A stretch of 64,000 bases of DNA. Source: an uncultured Bacilli bacterium (lineage in GTDB: Bacteria; Bacillota_I; Bacilli_A; RF39; UBA660). The position numbers were made by a program, and so were the translations under genes. The stretch covers positions 1 to 64,000 of the forward strand of contig CANQCR010000005.1 of assembly GCA_947589735.1 (NCBI GenBank), given 5' to 3'. Positions 49,299 to 61,400 of the stretch are shown piece after piece; the first letter of the stretch is position 1; each line of letters opens with the position of its first letter. Under the pieces are notes generated by a model. That model saw only the letters and a program-made list of their open reading frames with translations. It did not search any database and had not been told where the DNA came from.

Positions 49299-50003
49299 AT
49301 GAGTCGTGCGGAATTAAAAAAGAACGCTAAAGCATCTTTAAAAGGAAATTATGGTCAAGCCATTTTGTTGATGCTTTTAACAATGGCTATTCCTGTTTCT
49401 ATTTCTTTAGTAGGTTGTTCAGTTATGGGACTCGATTTTTCAGCTAATGGCTTTGATGTTGTTAAGTTTGGTAGTGATTGGTTAATCCTAGAACTTATCA
49501 TTTATATAGTAACTTCAGCTATAGCTTTAGGTATGGTAAACTTTTTCTTAAAAATATCTCGTAATAAGGAAGCATCTGTTGGTGACTTGTTTAGTAAGGT
49601 AAATCTTTTCTTCCTATATATAGGAACAAGTTTTATTACCGGTATCATTATTGGTTTAGGAATGATTTTACTTGTTGTTCCTGGTGTGATTGCAACTCTT
49701 AATTATGCTTTAGTAGACTATATTTTAATTGATAATCCAGAATTAGGTATTGTTGGAAGTATAAAGAAGAGTAAAGAAATGATGAAAGGTCATCGTGTTG
49801 AATTATTTGTTTTAGTTTTAAGTTTCATTGGTTGGACTATTCTTGCTAGCCTTACTTTTGGTCTTTTACTTTTCTGGTTAATCCCTTATATGAATGTTAC
49901 AATGGCTAACTTCTATAATAAATTAAGAGGACCAGTTGAAGAAGAGGTTGAAGAGGAAAAAGAAGAAGAACCAGAAATCTTAGATGAAGATGTCGAAATA
50001 TAA
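49299..50003 (+). CDS. DUF975-family membrane protein
   Basis: MSRAELKKNAKASLKGNYGQAILLMLL N-terminus, multiple TMs, acidic C-tail. Confidence 0.85.
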   Translation: MSRAELKKNAKASLKGNYGQAILLMLLTMAIPVSISLVGCSVMGLDFSANGFDVVKFGSDWLILELIIYIVTSAIALGMVNFFLKISRNKEASVGDLFSKVNLFFLYIGTSFITGIIIGLGMILLVVPGVIATLNYALVDYILIDNPELGIVGSIKKSKEMMKGHRVELFVLVLSFIGWTILASLTFGLLLFWLIPYMNVTMANFYNKLRGPVEEEVEEEKEEEPEILDEDVEI

Positions 50004-50025
50004 GGTAATTTAATTACCTTTTTTT
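50003..50025 (+). terminator. Rho-independent terminator
   Basis: AGGTAAT-tta-ATTACCTTTTTTT. Confidence 0.8.
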
Positions 50026-50107
50026 GATGCTTAAAAAGGATTTTAACATCCTTGTTTTATATTAGAAATAGTGATAAAATAAGCACAACAATGAGAGGAG
50101 GATTAAG

Positions 50108-52057
50108 ATGTTTGAGTTAGTTTCTGAATACACGCCATCTGGTGATCAACCTAAGGCTATTGAAAAATTAGTTGAAGGTATTAAAGAAGGTAAGAAAGAT
50201 CAAGTTTTACTTGGCGCCACTGGTACTGGTAAAACATTTACGATTGCAAATGTTATTAAAGAAGTTAATAAGCCAACCTTAGTCCTTGCTCATAATAAAA
50301 CTTTAGCGGGTCAATTATATGGTGAGTTTAAAGAGTTATTTCCTCATAATCATGTTGAATATTTTGTATCTTATTATGATTATTATCAACCGGAAGCATA
50401 TGTTGCTAAAACGGATACTTATATTGAAAAAGATGCGGCTATCAATGATGAGATTGATGAGTTAAGACATTCCGCAACGGGCGCTTTACTTGATAATAAA
50501 GATGTCATTGTTATCGCTAGTGTTTCTTGCATTTATGGTATTGGTGATATTGATGATTACCGGGATAAAATGCTTGTTTTAAGATGTGGTGAGACGGTTG
50601 AAAGAGATGCGATTATTGAACGTTTAATTGAGATGCTTTATGAGCGCAATAATATGGACTTTAAACGGGGTACTTTTCGAGCTAAAGGGGATGTTTTAGA
50701 AATAATTCCTGTTAACCAGCATAGTAAAGGTGTTAGAGTTGAATTCTTTGGTGATGAGATTGACCGCATTTCTGAGTTTGATGTTGTAACGGGTGCTATC
50801 TTAACGAATAAACAGACGATATCCATCTTCCCAGCTAGTCACTTTGTGACATCAGAAGAAAAATTAAATCAAGCTTGTGATAATATTGAAAAAGAATTAG
50901 AAGAACGTTTAGAATATTTTAAAAAAGAAAATAAATTGCTTGAATATCAACGCTTGGAAGAACGGACTAAGTATGACCTTGAAATGCTAAGAGAAACAGG
51001 CTTTTGCCGGGGTGTCGAAAATTACTCTCGGCATTTAGCTTTAAGAGGTCCAGGAGAGACGCCAACGACTTTAATGGACTTTTTTGGTGATGATTTCCTT
51101 TTAGTTATCGATGAATCACATGTTACAATTCCTCAAGTACGTGGTATGTATAATGGTGATAGGGCTCGTAAAGAAGTTTTAGTTGAATATGGCTTTCGTC
51201 TTCCTAGTGCTTTGGATAATCGCCCTTTAAAGTTTGATGAGTTTGAAGCTAAAAAAGGTCAAACGATATATATATCAGCAACCCCAGGCGATTATGAACT
51301 TGCCAAGACTCACCATGAAGTTGTTGAACAGATTATTCGTCCAACCGGTTTATTAGATCCTAAAATTAGTATTCATCCAACGAAGAATCAAATTGATGAT
51401 TTATTAGAGAATATCAATGAATGTATTGAAAAGAAAGCCCGTGTTTTAATAACGACTTTAACCATTCGTATGGCCGAAGAATTAACTAATTATCTAAAGA
51501 AAGCGGATATTAAAGTAGCTTACTTACATAATGAGATTAAAACATTAGAACGAATGGAAATTATTCATGACTTAAGAACCGGTAAATATGATGTTTTAGT
51601 TGGTATTAACTTATTAAGAGAAGGATTAGATATTCCAGAAGTTGAATTAATTGCGATAATGGATGCGGATAAACAAGGTTTCTTAAGAAGTGAGCGAAGC
51701 TTAATTCAGACCATCGGTCGGGCCGCTCGTAATGCGAATGGTCATGTTATTATGTATGCTGATGAAATTAGTGAATCAATGGATTTAGCTATTAAGGAGA
51801 CGAACCGAAGAAGAGAAATCCAAGAAGCATATAATACGGAACATGGTATCACGCCTAAGACGATTATTAAAGCCATTCGGGAAGTTATATCTAATAATAA
51901 AAATGTTACTAAGAAAAAACGTGAGAAATTATCTAAACATGAAAAGATTGACTTAATGGCTCAAATTGAAGCCGAAATGCATGAAGCAGCTAAAAACTTA
52001 GACTTTGAGCGCGCTATGGAATTAAGAGATGCTCTATTTGAAATTCGTAGTGAATAG
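50108..52057 (+). CDS. uvrB: Excinuclease ABC subunit B
   Basis: [64 protein letters not shown]. Confidence 0.98.
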   Translation: MFELVSEYTPSGDQPKAIEKLVEGIKEGKKDQVLLGATGTGKTFTIANVIKEVNKPTLVLAHNKTLAGQLYGEFKELFPHNHVEYFVSYYDYYQPEAYVAKTDTYIEKDAAINDEIDELRHSATGALLDNKDVIVIASVSCIYGIGDIDDYRDKMLVLRCGETVERDAIIERLIEMLYERNNMDFKRGTFRAKGDVLEIIPVNQHSKGVRVEFFGDEIDRISEFDVVTGAILTNKQTISIFPASHFVTSEEKLNQACDNIEKELEERLEYFKKENKLLEYQRLEERTKYDLEMLRETGFCRGVENYSRHLALRGPGETPTTLMDFFGDDFLLVIDESHVTIPQVRGMYNGDRARKEVLVEYGFRLPSALDNRPLKFDEFEAKKGQTIYISATPGDYELAKTHHEVVEQIIRPTGLLDPKISIHPTKNQIDDLLENINECIEKKARVLITTLTIRMAEELTNYLKKADIKVAYLHNEIKTLERMEIIHDLRTGKYDVLVGINLLREGLDIPEVELIAIMDADKQGFLRSERSLIQTIGRAARNANGHVIMYADEISESMDLAIKETNRRREIQEAYNTEHGITPKTIIKAIREVISNNKNVTKKKREKLSKHEKIDLMAQIEAEMHEAAKNLDFERAMELRDALFEIRSE

Positions 52058-52090
52058 TTTAAAAATTAAGGCGAAAACAAAGTAAAAATC

Positions 52091-52120
52091 AAAGCGGTAA
52101 GAGTGAAATCTTACCGTTTT
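52091..52120 (+). terminator. Rho-independent terminator after uvrB
   Basis: CGGTAAGA-gtgaaa-TCTTACCGTTTT. Confidence 0.75.
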
Positions 52121-52171
52121 GAATATTTGAAATAGCTATAGAATAGTGTTATAATGAATCAAGGAGAAATT

Positions 52172-52606
52172 ATGAAAAAAGAAGAAATAACAACAGAAAG
52201 AAAATGGAACAAACGTGAAAGTATTAGCCGTTCTTTGGATATTTTTATTCATCTTGTTGGCTATACTTTAGTTTTAATTACAGTATCAATGATTTTTAAC
52301 GATACGGTATTCGTCAAAAACATTTATTGGGGCTTTTTAGCTGTTTTAATTATTTTTGTTTTAAATCGGACGATAAAGCCTGTTTTAACATGGTTGACAA
52401 TTCCTTTAACAGCGATGACTTTAGGATTGTTTTATCCTTTGATTAATGCTTTTATTTTAAAGTTATCCGATTGGATTTTACAATCTAATTTTAATGTTCA
52501 TGGCGTATGGATGTTAATCATTGTATCAGTTGTTATATCAATTATGAATGCTATTATGGATAACTGGATTATCGATGGCATTTTAAAAGGAGGTAAGCGC
52601 AAATGA
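52172..52606 (+). CDS. Phage-holin-4-like/YvlD-like membrane protein
   Basis: Hydrophobic; LNRTIKPVLTWLTIPLTAMTLGLFYPLINAFILKLSDWIL; upstream of lgt as yvlD is in Bacillus. Confidence 0.77.
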   Translation: MKKEEITTERKWNKRESISRSLDIFIHLVGYTLVLITVSMIFNDTVFVKNIYWGFLAVLIIFVLNRTIKPVLTWLTIPLTAMTLGLFYPLINAFILKLSDWILQSNFNVHGVWMLIIVSVVISIMNAIMDNWIIDGILKGGKRK

Positions 52607-53418
52607 GTCCTGTTGCTTTTCATATTTTTGGTTTAACAGTATATTGGTACTCATTATGCATTCTTACAGCCTTTTTTATTGGCTTTTTCCTTGTTTATTT
52701 AGAGATTAAAAGACATCCTAATATTAAAAAAGAATTTTTATATGACTATTTCTTTTATTTAGTACCAATTGTTATTGTTGGCGCTAGACTATATTATGTT
52801 ATCTTTGAGTGGAATGCATATAAGAATAATATTATGCAAGTATTTGCAATTTGGAATGGTGGCCTTGCTATTCATGGCGGGGTTATTGCGGGGTTAATAT
52901 TTACCATTTTCTATACGCGTAAGCATCATATCAATACTTTTAGATTTATGGATATAGTTGCTCCATCGCTCGTTTTAGGTCAAGCAATTGGCCGGTGGGG
53001 AAACTTCTTTAATCAAGAAGCTTTTGGACCCGTTATTTCTTTAGCTAAGTTAAAATCCTTACCCATCCCAAGGTTTGTTATTGATGGCATGAATATTGGT
53101 GGTGTGTATCATCATCCAACTTTCTTTTATGAATCAATGACTTGTCTTTTATGTTTTACTATTTTAATAATTTTATGTAAAAAATATAAAAAGCTTAAAG
53201 TTGGTACTCTAAGTGGCATTTATTTTATCATCTATGGCGTGGAACGCTTCTTTGTCGAGGGGCTTAGAACCGATAGTCTAATGTTAGGACCTATTAAAGT
53301 AGCGCAGTTAGTATCAGTTATTATGGTAATAGCGGGTATTATCTTTATCATCGTATCTTTAAAAAAAGGTGTCTTATATTTAGAACCTGAAGAAAAAGGA
53401 AGGAAGATGAAAGCATAA
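52603..53418 (+). CDS. lgt: Prolipoprotein diacylglyceryl transferase
   Basis: WNGGLAIHGGVIAGL; VLGQAIGRWGNFFNQEAFG. Confidence 0.97.
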   Translation: MSPVAFHIFGLTVYWYSLCILTAFFIGFFLVYLEIKRHPNIKKEFLYDYFFYLVPIVIVGARLYYVIFEWNAYKNNIMQVFAIWNGGLAIHGGVIAGLIFTIFYTRKHHINTFRFMDIVAPSLVLGQAIGRWGNFFNQEAFGPVISLAKLKSLPIPRFVIDGMNIGGVYHHPTFFYESMTCLLCFTILIILCKKYKKLKVGTLSGIYFIIYGVERFFVEGLRTDSLMLGPIKVAQLVSVIMVIAGIIFIIVSLKKGVLYLEPEEKGRKMKA

Positions 53419-54365
53419 TGAAAAAAGTTGTCGTTTTAGGAGGAGGAACAGGGTCTTCAACCCTACTTAGAGGCTTAAAACAGTTCCCTATTGATCTAAC
53501 GGCCATTGTATCTGTTTGTGATGATGGCGGTGGGACTGGTGTTTTAAGAGAAGAGTTTAATATCCCAGCTGTTGGCGATATCAGAAGAGTTTTAGTGGCT
53601 CTATCAGAGACGGAGCCTTTAGTTATGGACCTTTTTAATTATCGTTTTAATACGACAAGTGATTTAGAGGGTCAGACCGTTGGCAATATTTTACTTACAG
53701 CTTGCGCTAAAATAAGTGGTAACTTATCTGATGGTATTGAAGCCTTAAGTAAAGTTATGAACTTAAAAGGTAAAGTGGTTCCACTAACAGAAGATAATGT
53801 CATTTTAATGGCCGATATGAAAGATGGCAGCGTTGTTGAAGGGGAACACAATATTACTTTGTGTAAGAAAGGTGTCAAAAAAGTTTATTATAAAGAGTCA
53901 CCCACTCCAACTAAAGAAGCTATCGAAGCTTTAAAAAGTGCTGATTTAATCATTCTTAGTATGGGTAGCTTGTTTACAAGTATTATTCCTAATCTAATTT
54001 GTGATGATATCATTAAGGCTATCGATGAGAGCCAAGCCAAAGTAATGTATGCTTGCAATATGATGACGCAGCCAGGGGAAACTGATGGCTTTACAGTATC
54101 TGACCATATTAAATTATTAAATGGTTATTTAGGTAAGCATAAAATCGATGTCGTAGTTGCCAATAGTGGTGAAATTGGACCAGAGATAGCTCATAAGTAT
54201 GAAACATTAGAACAAAAAGATGCCGTTCTTTTTGATGAAGATGAAGTAAAGAAAATAGTTAAAGACATCATCAGTGATAACTTCTTTATTATCAATAATA
54301 ATTTAATTCGTCATGATGCGATGAAGTTAAGTTTGCAGATTTTCTCATACTTATTAAAGGACTAG
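53418..54365 (+). CDS. yvcK: YvcK-family gluconeogenesis factor (CofD-like)
   Basis: KVVVLGGGTGSSTLLRGLKQFPIDLTAIVSVCDDGGGTGVLREEFNIPAVGDIRRVLVALSE. Confidence 0.96.
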   Translation: MKKVVVLGGGTGSSTLLRGLKQFPIDLTAIVSVCDDGGGTGVLREEFNIPAVGDIRRVLVALSETEPLVMDLFNYRFNTTSDLEGQTVGNILLTACAKISGNLSDGIEALSKVMNLKGKVVPLTEDNVILMADMKDGSVVEGEHNITLCKKGVKKVYYKESPTPTKEAIEALKSADLIILSMGSLFTSIIPNLICDDIIKAIDESQAKVMYACNMMTQPGETDGFTVSDHIKLLNGYLGKHKIDVVVANSGEIGPEIAHKYETLEQKDAVLFDEDEVKKIVKDIISDNFFIINNNLIRHDAMKLSLQIFSYLLKD

Positions 54366-54371
54366 ATATTT

Positions 54372-55295
54372 ATGTCATTTACAAGTGATATTAAAAATGA
54401 AGTAAGTAAGTTAAACCATGAACGCACGGAAATGATTGCTGAATTATCTGTTATTTTAAGAAATAGTGCCATTATTACTGATACTATTAAAATAACTACG
54501 GAAAATGCTAGTGTCGCTAGGTATGTTTTTTCATCAATCAAAGAAATGTATGATGTTTCTCCTAAGATAACTGTAAGGCATGGTTATAACTATATGAAAA
54601 GTTATCTCTATATCTTAGAGATAACTCGGAAAGTTAAAGATATTATCAATGATTTAAGCCTTGATACGAATATTCCAAGAGATTATATTCTTGATGATGA
54701 TTTATCGAAACGAGCTTATTTAAGAGGATTATTTATAGCCTGTGGTAGTATTAATGACCCCAAAAAGTCACGTTATCATTTAGAGTTTTTTGTTGATAAC
54801 TTAGAATATGCTAAGTTTATTAGTAAGTTATTAAATGAATACTATTTAAATAGCAAAGTTTTAAAACGGGATAATAAGTATATGATCTATGTTAAAGAAG
54901 CCGAAAAAATAGGGGATTTTCTTCGAATGATGAACGCTATTAATGCGTTATTCTACTTTGAAGATATTCGTATCTATAGGGATCATAAGAATATGACGAA
55001 TCGTCTTAATAATTGTGAACAAGCCAATGTCGATAAAATTATTGAAACAGCGACGAAACAGGTAAGAGATATTGAGGTGATTGAAGCTGAAGGTGGACTA
55101 GATCTTTTAGATGAAAAAGAAAGATTAGTTGCCACTTACCGTTTAAAATACCCCGAAGCTTCGTTAGTTGAATTAAGTGAAATTATTAGTATTGAAACTG
55201 ATACGAAAATTACTAAATCAGGTTTGTATCATCGCTTTAATAAAATAAAAGCGTTAGCTGAAAGAATTAGAAATAAAAAAGAAAGAAACAAGTAA
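54372..55295 (+). CDS. whiA: DNA-binding protein WhiA
   Basis: MSFTSDIKNEVSKL...KRAYLRGLFIACGSINDPKKSRYHLEF...LSEIISIETDTKITKSGLYHRFNKI. Confidence 0.96.
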   Translation: MSFTSDIKNEVSKLNHERTEMIAELSVILRNSAIITDTIKITTENASVARYVFSSIKEMYDVSPKITVRHGYNYMKSYLYILEITRKVKDIINDLSLDTNIPRDYILDDDLSKRAYLRGLFIACGSINDPKKSRYHLEFFVDNLEYAKFISKLLNEYYLNSKVLKRDNKYMIYVKEAEKIGDFLRMMNAINALFYFEDIRIYRDHKNMTNRLNNCEQANVDKIIETATKQVRDIEVIEAEGGLDLLDEKERLVATYRLKYPEASLVELSEIISIETDTKITKSGLYHRFNKIKALAERIRNKKERNK

Positions 55296-55339
55296 CTAAT
55301 ATATCTCGCAAAAAAGTTACTTGTTTTTTTTTTTTTTTT
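55286..55339 (+). terminator. Strong terminator with 16-T tract after whiA
   Basis: AACAAGTAACT...AGTTACTTGTTTTTTTTTTTTTTTT. Confidence 0.85.
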
Positions 55340-55441
55340 GTTGATATAATGATTTAGAAAAGGATAGATAAAGATAGTAATGTCCAAATATTGAATCTAT
55401 TTTAAATATAAAAAGAATTATTAAGAAAAGTAGGAGAAGTT

Positions 55442-58400
55442 ATGAATAACATTAAGAAAATATCTTTAAAAATATTGGTGTTAACGATATGTATTTCTTT
55501 AGCTGTTATAAGCTTTGGCAATAAAAGTTTATTGACGATGATGGGATTTATCAATAATAAATCTTATAGTTCATCTAATTTTAATCGTATTTCTGATCCT
55601 AGTACGATGGATTCATATCAAAATCTTTTACTTAGTGATGCGGATGGTTCAAGATATGCTGGCCGTATTTGGTCTGATAAGTCTGTTTTTACTAATGATT
55701 TAACTTTAGATATGGCAACTGACGGATATGACGGTAAAGTCAAACTTAATACCGATTTTTTAAATGTTTTCTCAGCTTTAGGATCTAGTCAGGCTTGGAT
55801 AGGTTTACCACCAACTAAAACCGTTATTGTTATAGATAATTCTGGTTCGATGTATTCTAATAATAAAACAGATTGGTCTAAAACCCGTATGGATAAAACC
55901 GTTAGCGCTGTTAACGAATCTATTGATAAGTTAATGCGCGCTGGCGCTTTTAATGAAGTGTCTGTTGTTCTTTTTGGTAACAGTGGTAAAAATGGAGTAA
56001 AAGATGGTGATTATCATACAGCAACAACTATTGTTCCAATGGGGCATTATGAGGTAAGTGATGATGAAGAACAACCATATCATTATCTTGATGCCGGCTG
56101 GGCAGAAGCAGGGGTTACTGATTACACCCAGTTTAGTGAACCTATCAAAGATCCAAGTCATGCTAATACTGCTGGTGGCTTTGTTTTTGTTGATAAAAGG
56201 TATGTCAATGATACTTTTAAAGTTGATGAGAATATACGACTTACTGATAATGGTATAAAAAGATATGATACATATCGTAATGGAACAACGAATATTAATG
56301 CTGGTACTTATGCGGCATTTAAAGCTTTATTACAAGAGGAAACTAAAGTTAAGGTTGCGGGAATTACCTTTAATTATATTCCTTCCGTTGTTGTATTATC
56401 TGATGGTGCAGCTACCGATATGTTGGAGGGATCATGGTCTAATCCTACCCTACAAGCTATGGGCTTTACAAATGATCGAGGTAATAAAAAAGCTAGTTAT
56501 ATCAAGGCGTTTGAAGATCCACAAGGAACCTGGACATGGGATTGGAATATGTACATTGATTTAATAGAAAAAGATGGAGTTCCAACATTAGAACAAATTG
56601 GTTATGGAGATGGAACATTAACAGATGGCCATATTAAAGACTCTAACCCTGGTGCTGTAGGTGAACAAAAGTTAAAAGAGTTTGCTAATGAGGTAAGATC
56701 TTCACAAGCAGCGATTATATTAACAACAATTTTAAATGGTTCATATATGAGAGCTCAGGTAGAAAAAAAGTTTGGAGGAAATTGTAAATTTTATACAGTT
56801 TCTGTTGATATGAATAATCCAGAAGAAGTAAAACTACCTGATCCAGAAGAATGGTTTAGTGGTACAGCTAATTATACTATAAATACTAGTTCAGTACTTA
56901 TGAACCCCAACGATTATTTTAATACTGATTGGTTAAAAGAAAAGGGTTATATCAAACAAGATGCTGATGTAAACAATTTAAAAGATGATGATATTGTTTA
57001 TGAACCATATACGGTTGGTTATGAAATAATATCAGCCATTATTGATGCTATTAATGCTTATGATGAATTCAAAAATGATAGTAATTCCTATGATGATCGG
57101 GGAAAAATAAATAAATATGTCATTTACGATGAAGCAAAAGGCCTTTGGGATGATATGAAAGATGAAAGAGCTACTGTTAATGGTGTTGAATATGATGCAA
57201 CTGTTCCAATAGGACACAACCATTCTAATGCTTATTTTGTATCAGAAAGAAAAGATGTATCATTTGATAACTTAGATCCTGGTGATACAGCCAATAATCC
57301 TTACGGATTAAGTAATGCTGATTTAGAATATGACTATGTAACTAAATCTTATTATGCATCTAGTAAAGAAGAAGCAGCAGATAAGATTGCTGAAACATTT
57401 GATGCCATCGTTGAAGATATTGTTTCTAGTGCTTTCGAGCCCATTAGTGGTATTAATGATATTGGTATCGAAGATTCAATGACTTTTATGGATCCACTGG
57501 GACAATATATGGATGTCAAGAATAAGGCAATTACCGTTAGTGGTGAAACCTATGATATGGGTTTACTTCTTTTTGGAAAAATTCATGGTATTACAAAGAC
57601 AGCTGTATACGATTATAATTTTAATATTAAGCATCGTGGACCAAGTCATGATAGTGAAGATTTATCATTACCTTTTGAAATGGGTTGGTATAATAAAGAT
57701 GGCGAATTTTTAGGGACTAGCGGTAGCTGGGATAATGGTGATACTTATTACGTTGATAGTGAAACTGTTCGAAAGTACGTTCCAAATCTTTTAGAAGAGG
57801 GAAGTATGACTGATCAGCAAAAGAACACTATCTATACTTTGTATCGTTTTATAGAAGATAGTAGAAATGATGAAGTTCATAACCCTTGTTATAATGATAA
57901 AAAGGTCAAATATAAATTAAGTGATATTCGGATATGGGTCGAAGACACTGAAAATTTTGAAGATGAAAATAATGATGCAGCTATTGATTTAGGCTTTGAT
58001 CGCGCTATTTATGTCAATATTCCAGTAAGTGCCCTACCTATTGAAGTAGCAAATATTACGATAGGAACTGACGGGTTTGTCTCATCATACACAACTAATT
58101 TAGGTAATAAAACGATAACGACACCATTTAGACTTTTCTATGGTGTGGGTTTACAAGATTCTATTTTTACGGATGATGGCTTAAATGTAGATATGGCCAA
58201 AATTTCTCCTGAATATCTACAAAAAAATAAAATTGGCGATGTTGTTTATTTCTATTCTAACTATTATAGTAACACGTTATATAAAGATTATGTTACAGAC
58301 ACAAGCGCTGAAAGAACTAGAGGCGATGCTGTCTTATCTTTCTCACCAAATGAAACGAATCGCTTCTATATGTATCAAAATCCGCTACCTTTATATAGTT

Positions 58401-61400
58401 TAGGTGCTGATGATGGTGACCTTGAAACTAATGGAACATATAAAGATGTCCCACTACTTACGGATGATGAGTTTAATGTCTTTAAAGCTACTCATCAAAA
58501 AATAACTGATGCTCAAACATTAAGTCCTGATAAATGGTACTATGTTATACTTGATTATTACTTGCCAGGTAGAAAGGACCTTGTTCATGTTGCTGTATCA
58601 AGATTAGGTAAAGAATTTGGTTCCGGAATAGCTGGTGGAAGTATTGAGGCAGGAAACTACTTAGCTTGGTATGATGAAGTAAATGACACATGGGTTCAAT
58701 ATGACCAAGGAAAAGAAAAGCCTAGTGGTGATAATTGGGTAATTGCAACACGTCCTGGTGGTTTACGTGTTGGTGATATGGCTCAAAGTTTAAGACCAAA
58801 AACAACTAACCGAACAAGTACAGCTTATAATTATTATCTACCAACCATTAGTGCGACGACGGGAACGACGTCTAATGATAGTAATATTATCATTAATTCT
58901 TATCTAGGAAATAATGGTCGCCTTGAGGTTAACGATTCTTTGTTATTTATGACTAAAGAAGTAGAAACTAATGAGGTTGGTAAGCAAAAAATTGATAATA
59001 ATAAAGAGTTTAATTTTAGTGTTAAGTTAGATGACCATGAAGGCGATTTTGAAGCTTTAAAAATGTACAAAAATCCTTATAGTAATGAGTGGCAACTTCG
59101 TTTAAAAACTATAGATATTTTGACTGACAATGGAGGATTTTTACAAAACGCTAATAATGATTTAACTGTTTATCGTAAAAATAATGGCCGAAGTTATTAT
59201 GTTTATATTGGAACTAATAAAGCCAAAAGTGTCAGCGATGAAAATGTCTTTAGGCTATATCAAGCACCAGATAGTGAAGATTATGTTGAATTAACATTAT
59301 CAGGTATGACCACTTATGTTGAAAATCCTGACGAGATAAGTAGCAGTTTAAAGACTGATTTAAATAAATATAAAAAATATGACGATGAACATACCCTTGG
59401 ATCATTGGATTTCTGGGTAAAGAAAGCTTATTTAATCCCTGTTATTGAGGTTGAAAATGGTACATGGGATGGAACAACTTCTGGATATGACTCATTAGAT
59501 GAGTTTGTTATCGCTCATCTAAATCCATATTCATATGGCGCTAGTGAATTATCATCACCTTATGCAACCCAAACAGCCTTTTTAACCCAAAAAGTATATT
59601 TTGGGTATAGTGACGATAAAAAGCCAGGAGATAAGCCTGAAGGTTGGACCGATGATGATTGGAAAAATCAAGAAGTTAATGTTGCTCATATTACATTAAA
59701 GAATAATGAAGGCTTAATGTTCTCCGGATTAAATAGCGACTCGACATATGAAATCGAAGAACTTCTTACCGAGTCTGAACATCGCGAAGGATATTTCTTT
59801 GACCGCATCCATTTAGCGGAAAAAGATACGGCTACAATCGAGGGTACGAAGGTAATCGGTCAAGTTAACGATAATTACTTCGATGAAGTTGACTACATTA
59901 ATACTTTCTATGCCCCAGTTGATTTAACGATTCAAAAAAATGTTGTTGGAGCTTTAGCTGATCAAGAAAAGGAATGGACATTTGATATTTCTTTAACTCC
60001 TAATACCAATGTTACATTAGAAGATAGTTATGAAACTTTAAAGCATAAAGCAAATGGTGAAGATGAGACTGGTAGTATCTCTTTGATGAAGCAACCTAGT
60101 GGTAATTATACAGGTAGTGTTACTTTGAAGCATGGTGAAAAAATAACACTTAAAGGTATACCGCAAAATACGCAATATGAAGTTACGGAAACTTTAGCTA
60201 ATCGTGATGATTATGTAACAACGGCTGTTAATGCTAAAGGAACATTAGTAGATAATGAGACTAGTGTTACGTTTGAAAATGCTAAATATTCTAAACATGA
60301 TATTGTTTTATCAAAAGAAGTACTAGGTGCTTTAGGTGATCAAGAAAAAGAGTGGGCATTTAATATCAACTTTACGCCACAAGAGAATATTCCATTTGCT
60401 AAAAGTTATGCTTATCTTGGAAGCAAAGATGGAATGATGGAACTTACCGATAATCACGATGGAAGTTATACAGGAACTATTAGTCTAAAACATAATGAAA
60501 GTGTGACAATTAAAAATATTCCTGAAGGTACAAGTTATGAAATCGTGGAAAAAGATGCTAGCCAAGATGGTTATATAACTTTAAAAAATAATGAAACAGG
60601 ATTATTAAAAGATGAACCAAGTGTTAATGTTAAATTTACAAATATAAAATATTCCCGTCATCAATTAAAATTAGAAAAAATTGTAACTGGCGGTGCTGGC
60701 GATAAAGAAAAAGAATGGACCTTTAAAGTTACCTTTACGCCTGCGGAAGATGTTATATTTGATACGACTTATCATTATGTAGGCGGTCATGCTGCTAATG
60801 GTGTGACTGATCATGCTGATGGAGATTTACATTTAACGAAACAAGGAGATAGTTATACAGGAACTATTAAATTAAAACATGGTGAAAGTGTAACAATTGA
60901 AAACATTCCAGAAAGGACAAAATATAAAGTTGAAGAGGTAGAGGCTAACCAAGAAAAATATTATACGATGGCAACGCTTAATACCGAAGGAGAATTAACT
61001 AAAGATCTTGAAACGGTACGCTTTACTAATACGAAATTAAGTAAGCACGATATAACTATTTCTAAAAAAGTAACCGGTGCTTGGGCTGATGAAGAAAAAG
61101 AATGGACCTTTAAAATTATCTTAAAGCCTTTAGAGTATGTCATTTTAGATAAAGAATATCAATTTGATGGAACTAAGAGTGGAAAGATATCATTCACTAG
61201 TAATACAGATGGAACTTACACCGGAGAAGTATTACTAAAACATAATGATACGGTAACAATTAAAGGTTTACCAGAAGAAACAAAGTATAAAGTTGAAGAA
61301 GAAGAAGCTAATACTGATGGATATACAACTCGGGTAACAGGCGATGTTGAAGGTACTTTGACGTATGGAAAAGATAATCCTAGTATTTCCTTTAACAATA

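Noticed and set aside
52172-52606. Phage holin suggesting a prophage
   Set aside because: YvlD-like holin-fold membrane proteins are chromosomal neighbours of lgt in Firmicutes; no other phage genes are present.
56058-56564. Alternative-frame ORFs within the giant surface protein (also 57513..57713, 60961..61143, 61216..61404)
   Set aside because: Shadow frames of a well-supported 2538-aa CDS without RBS or recognisable products.
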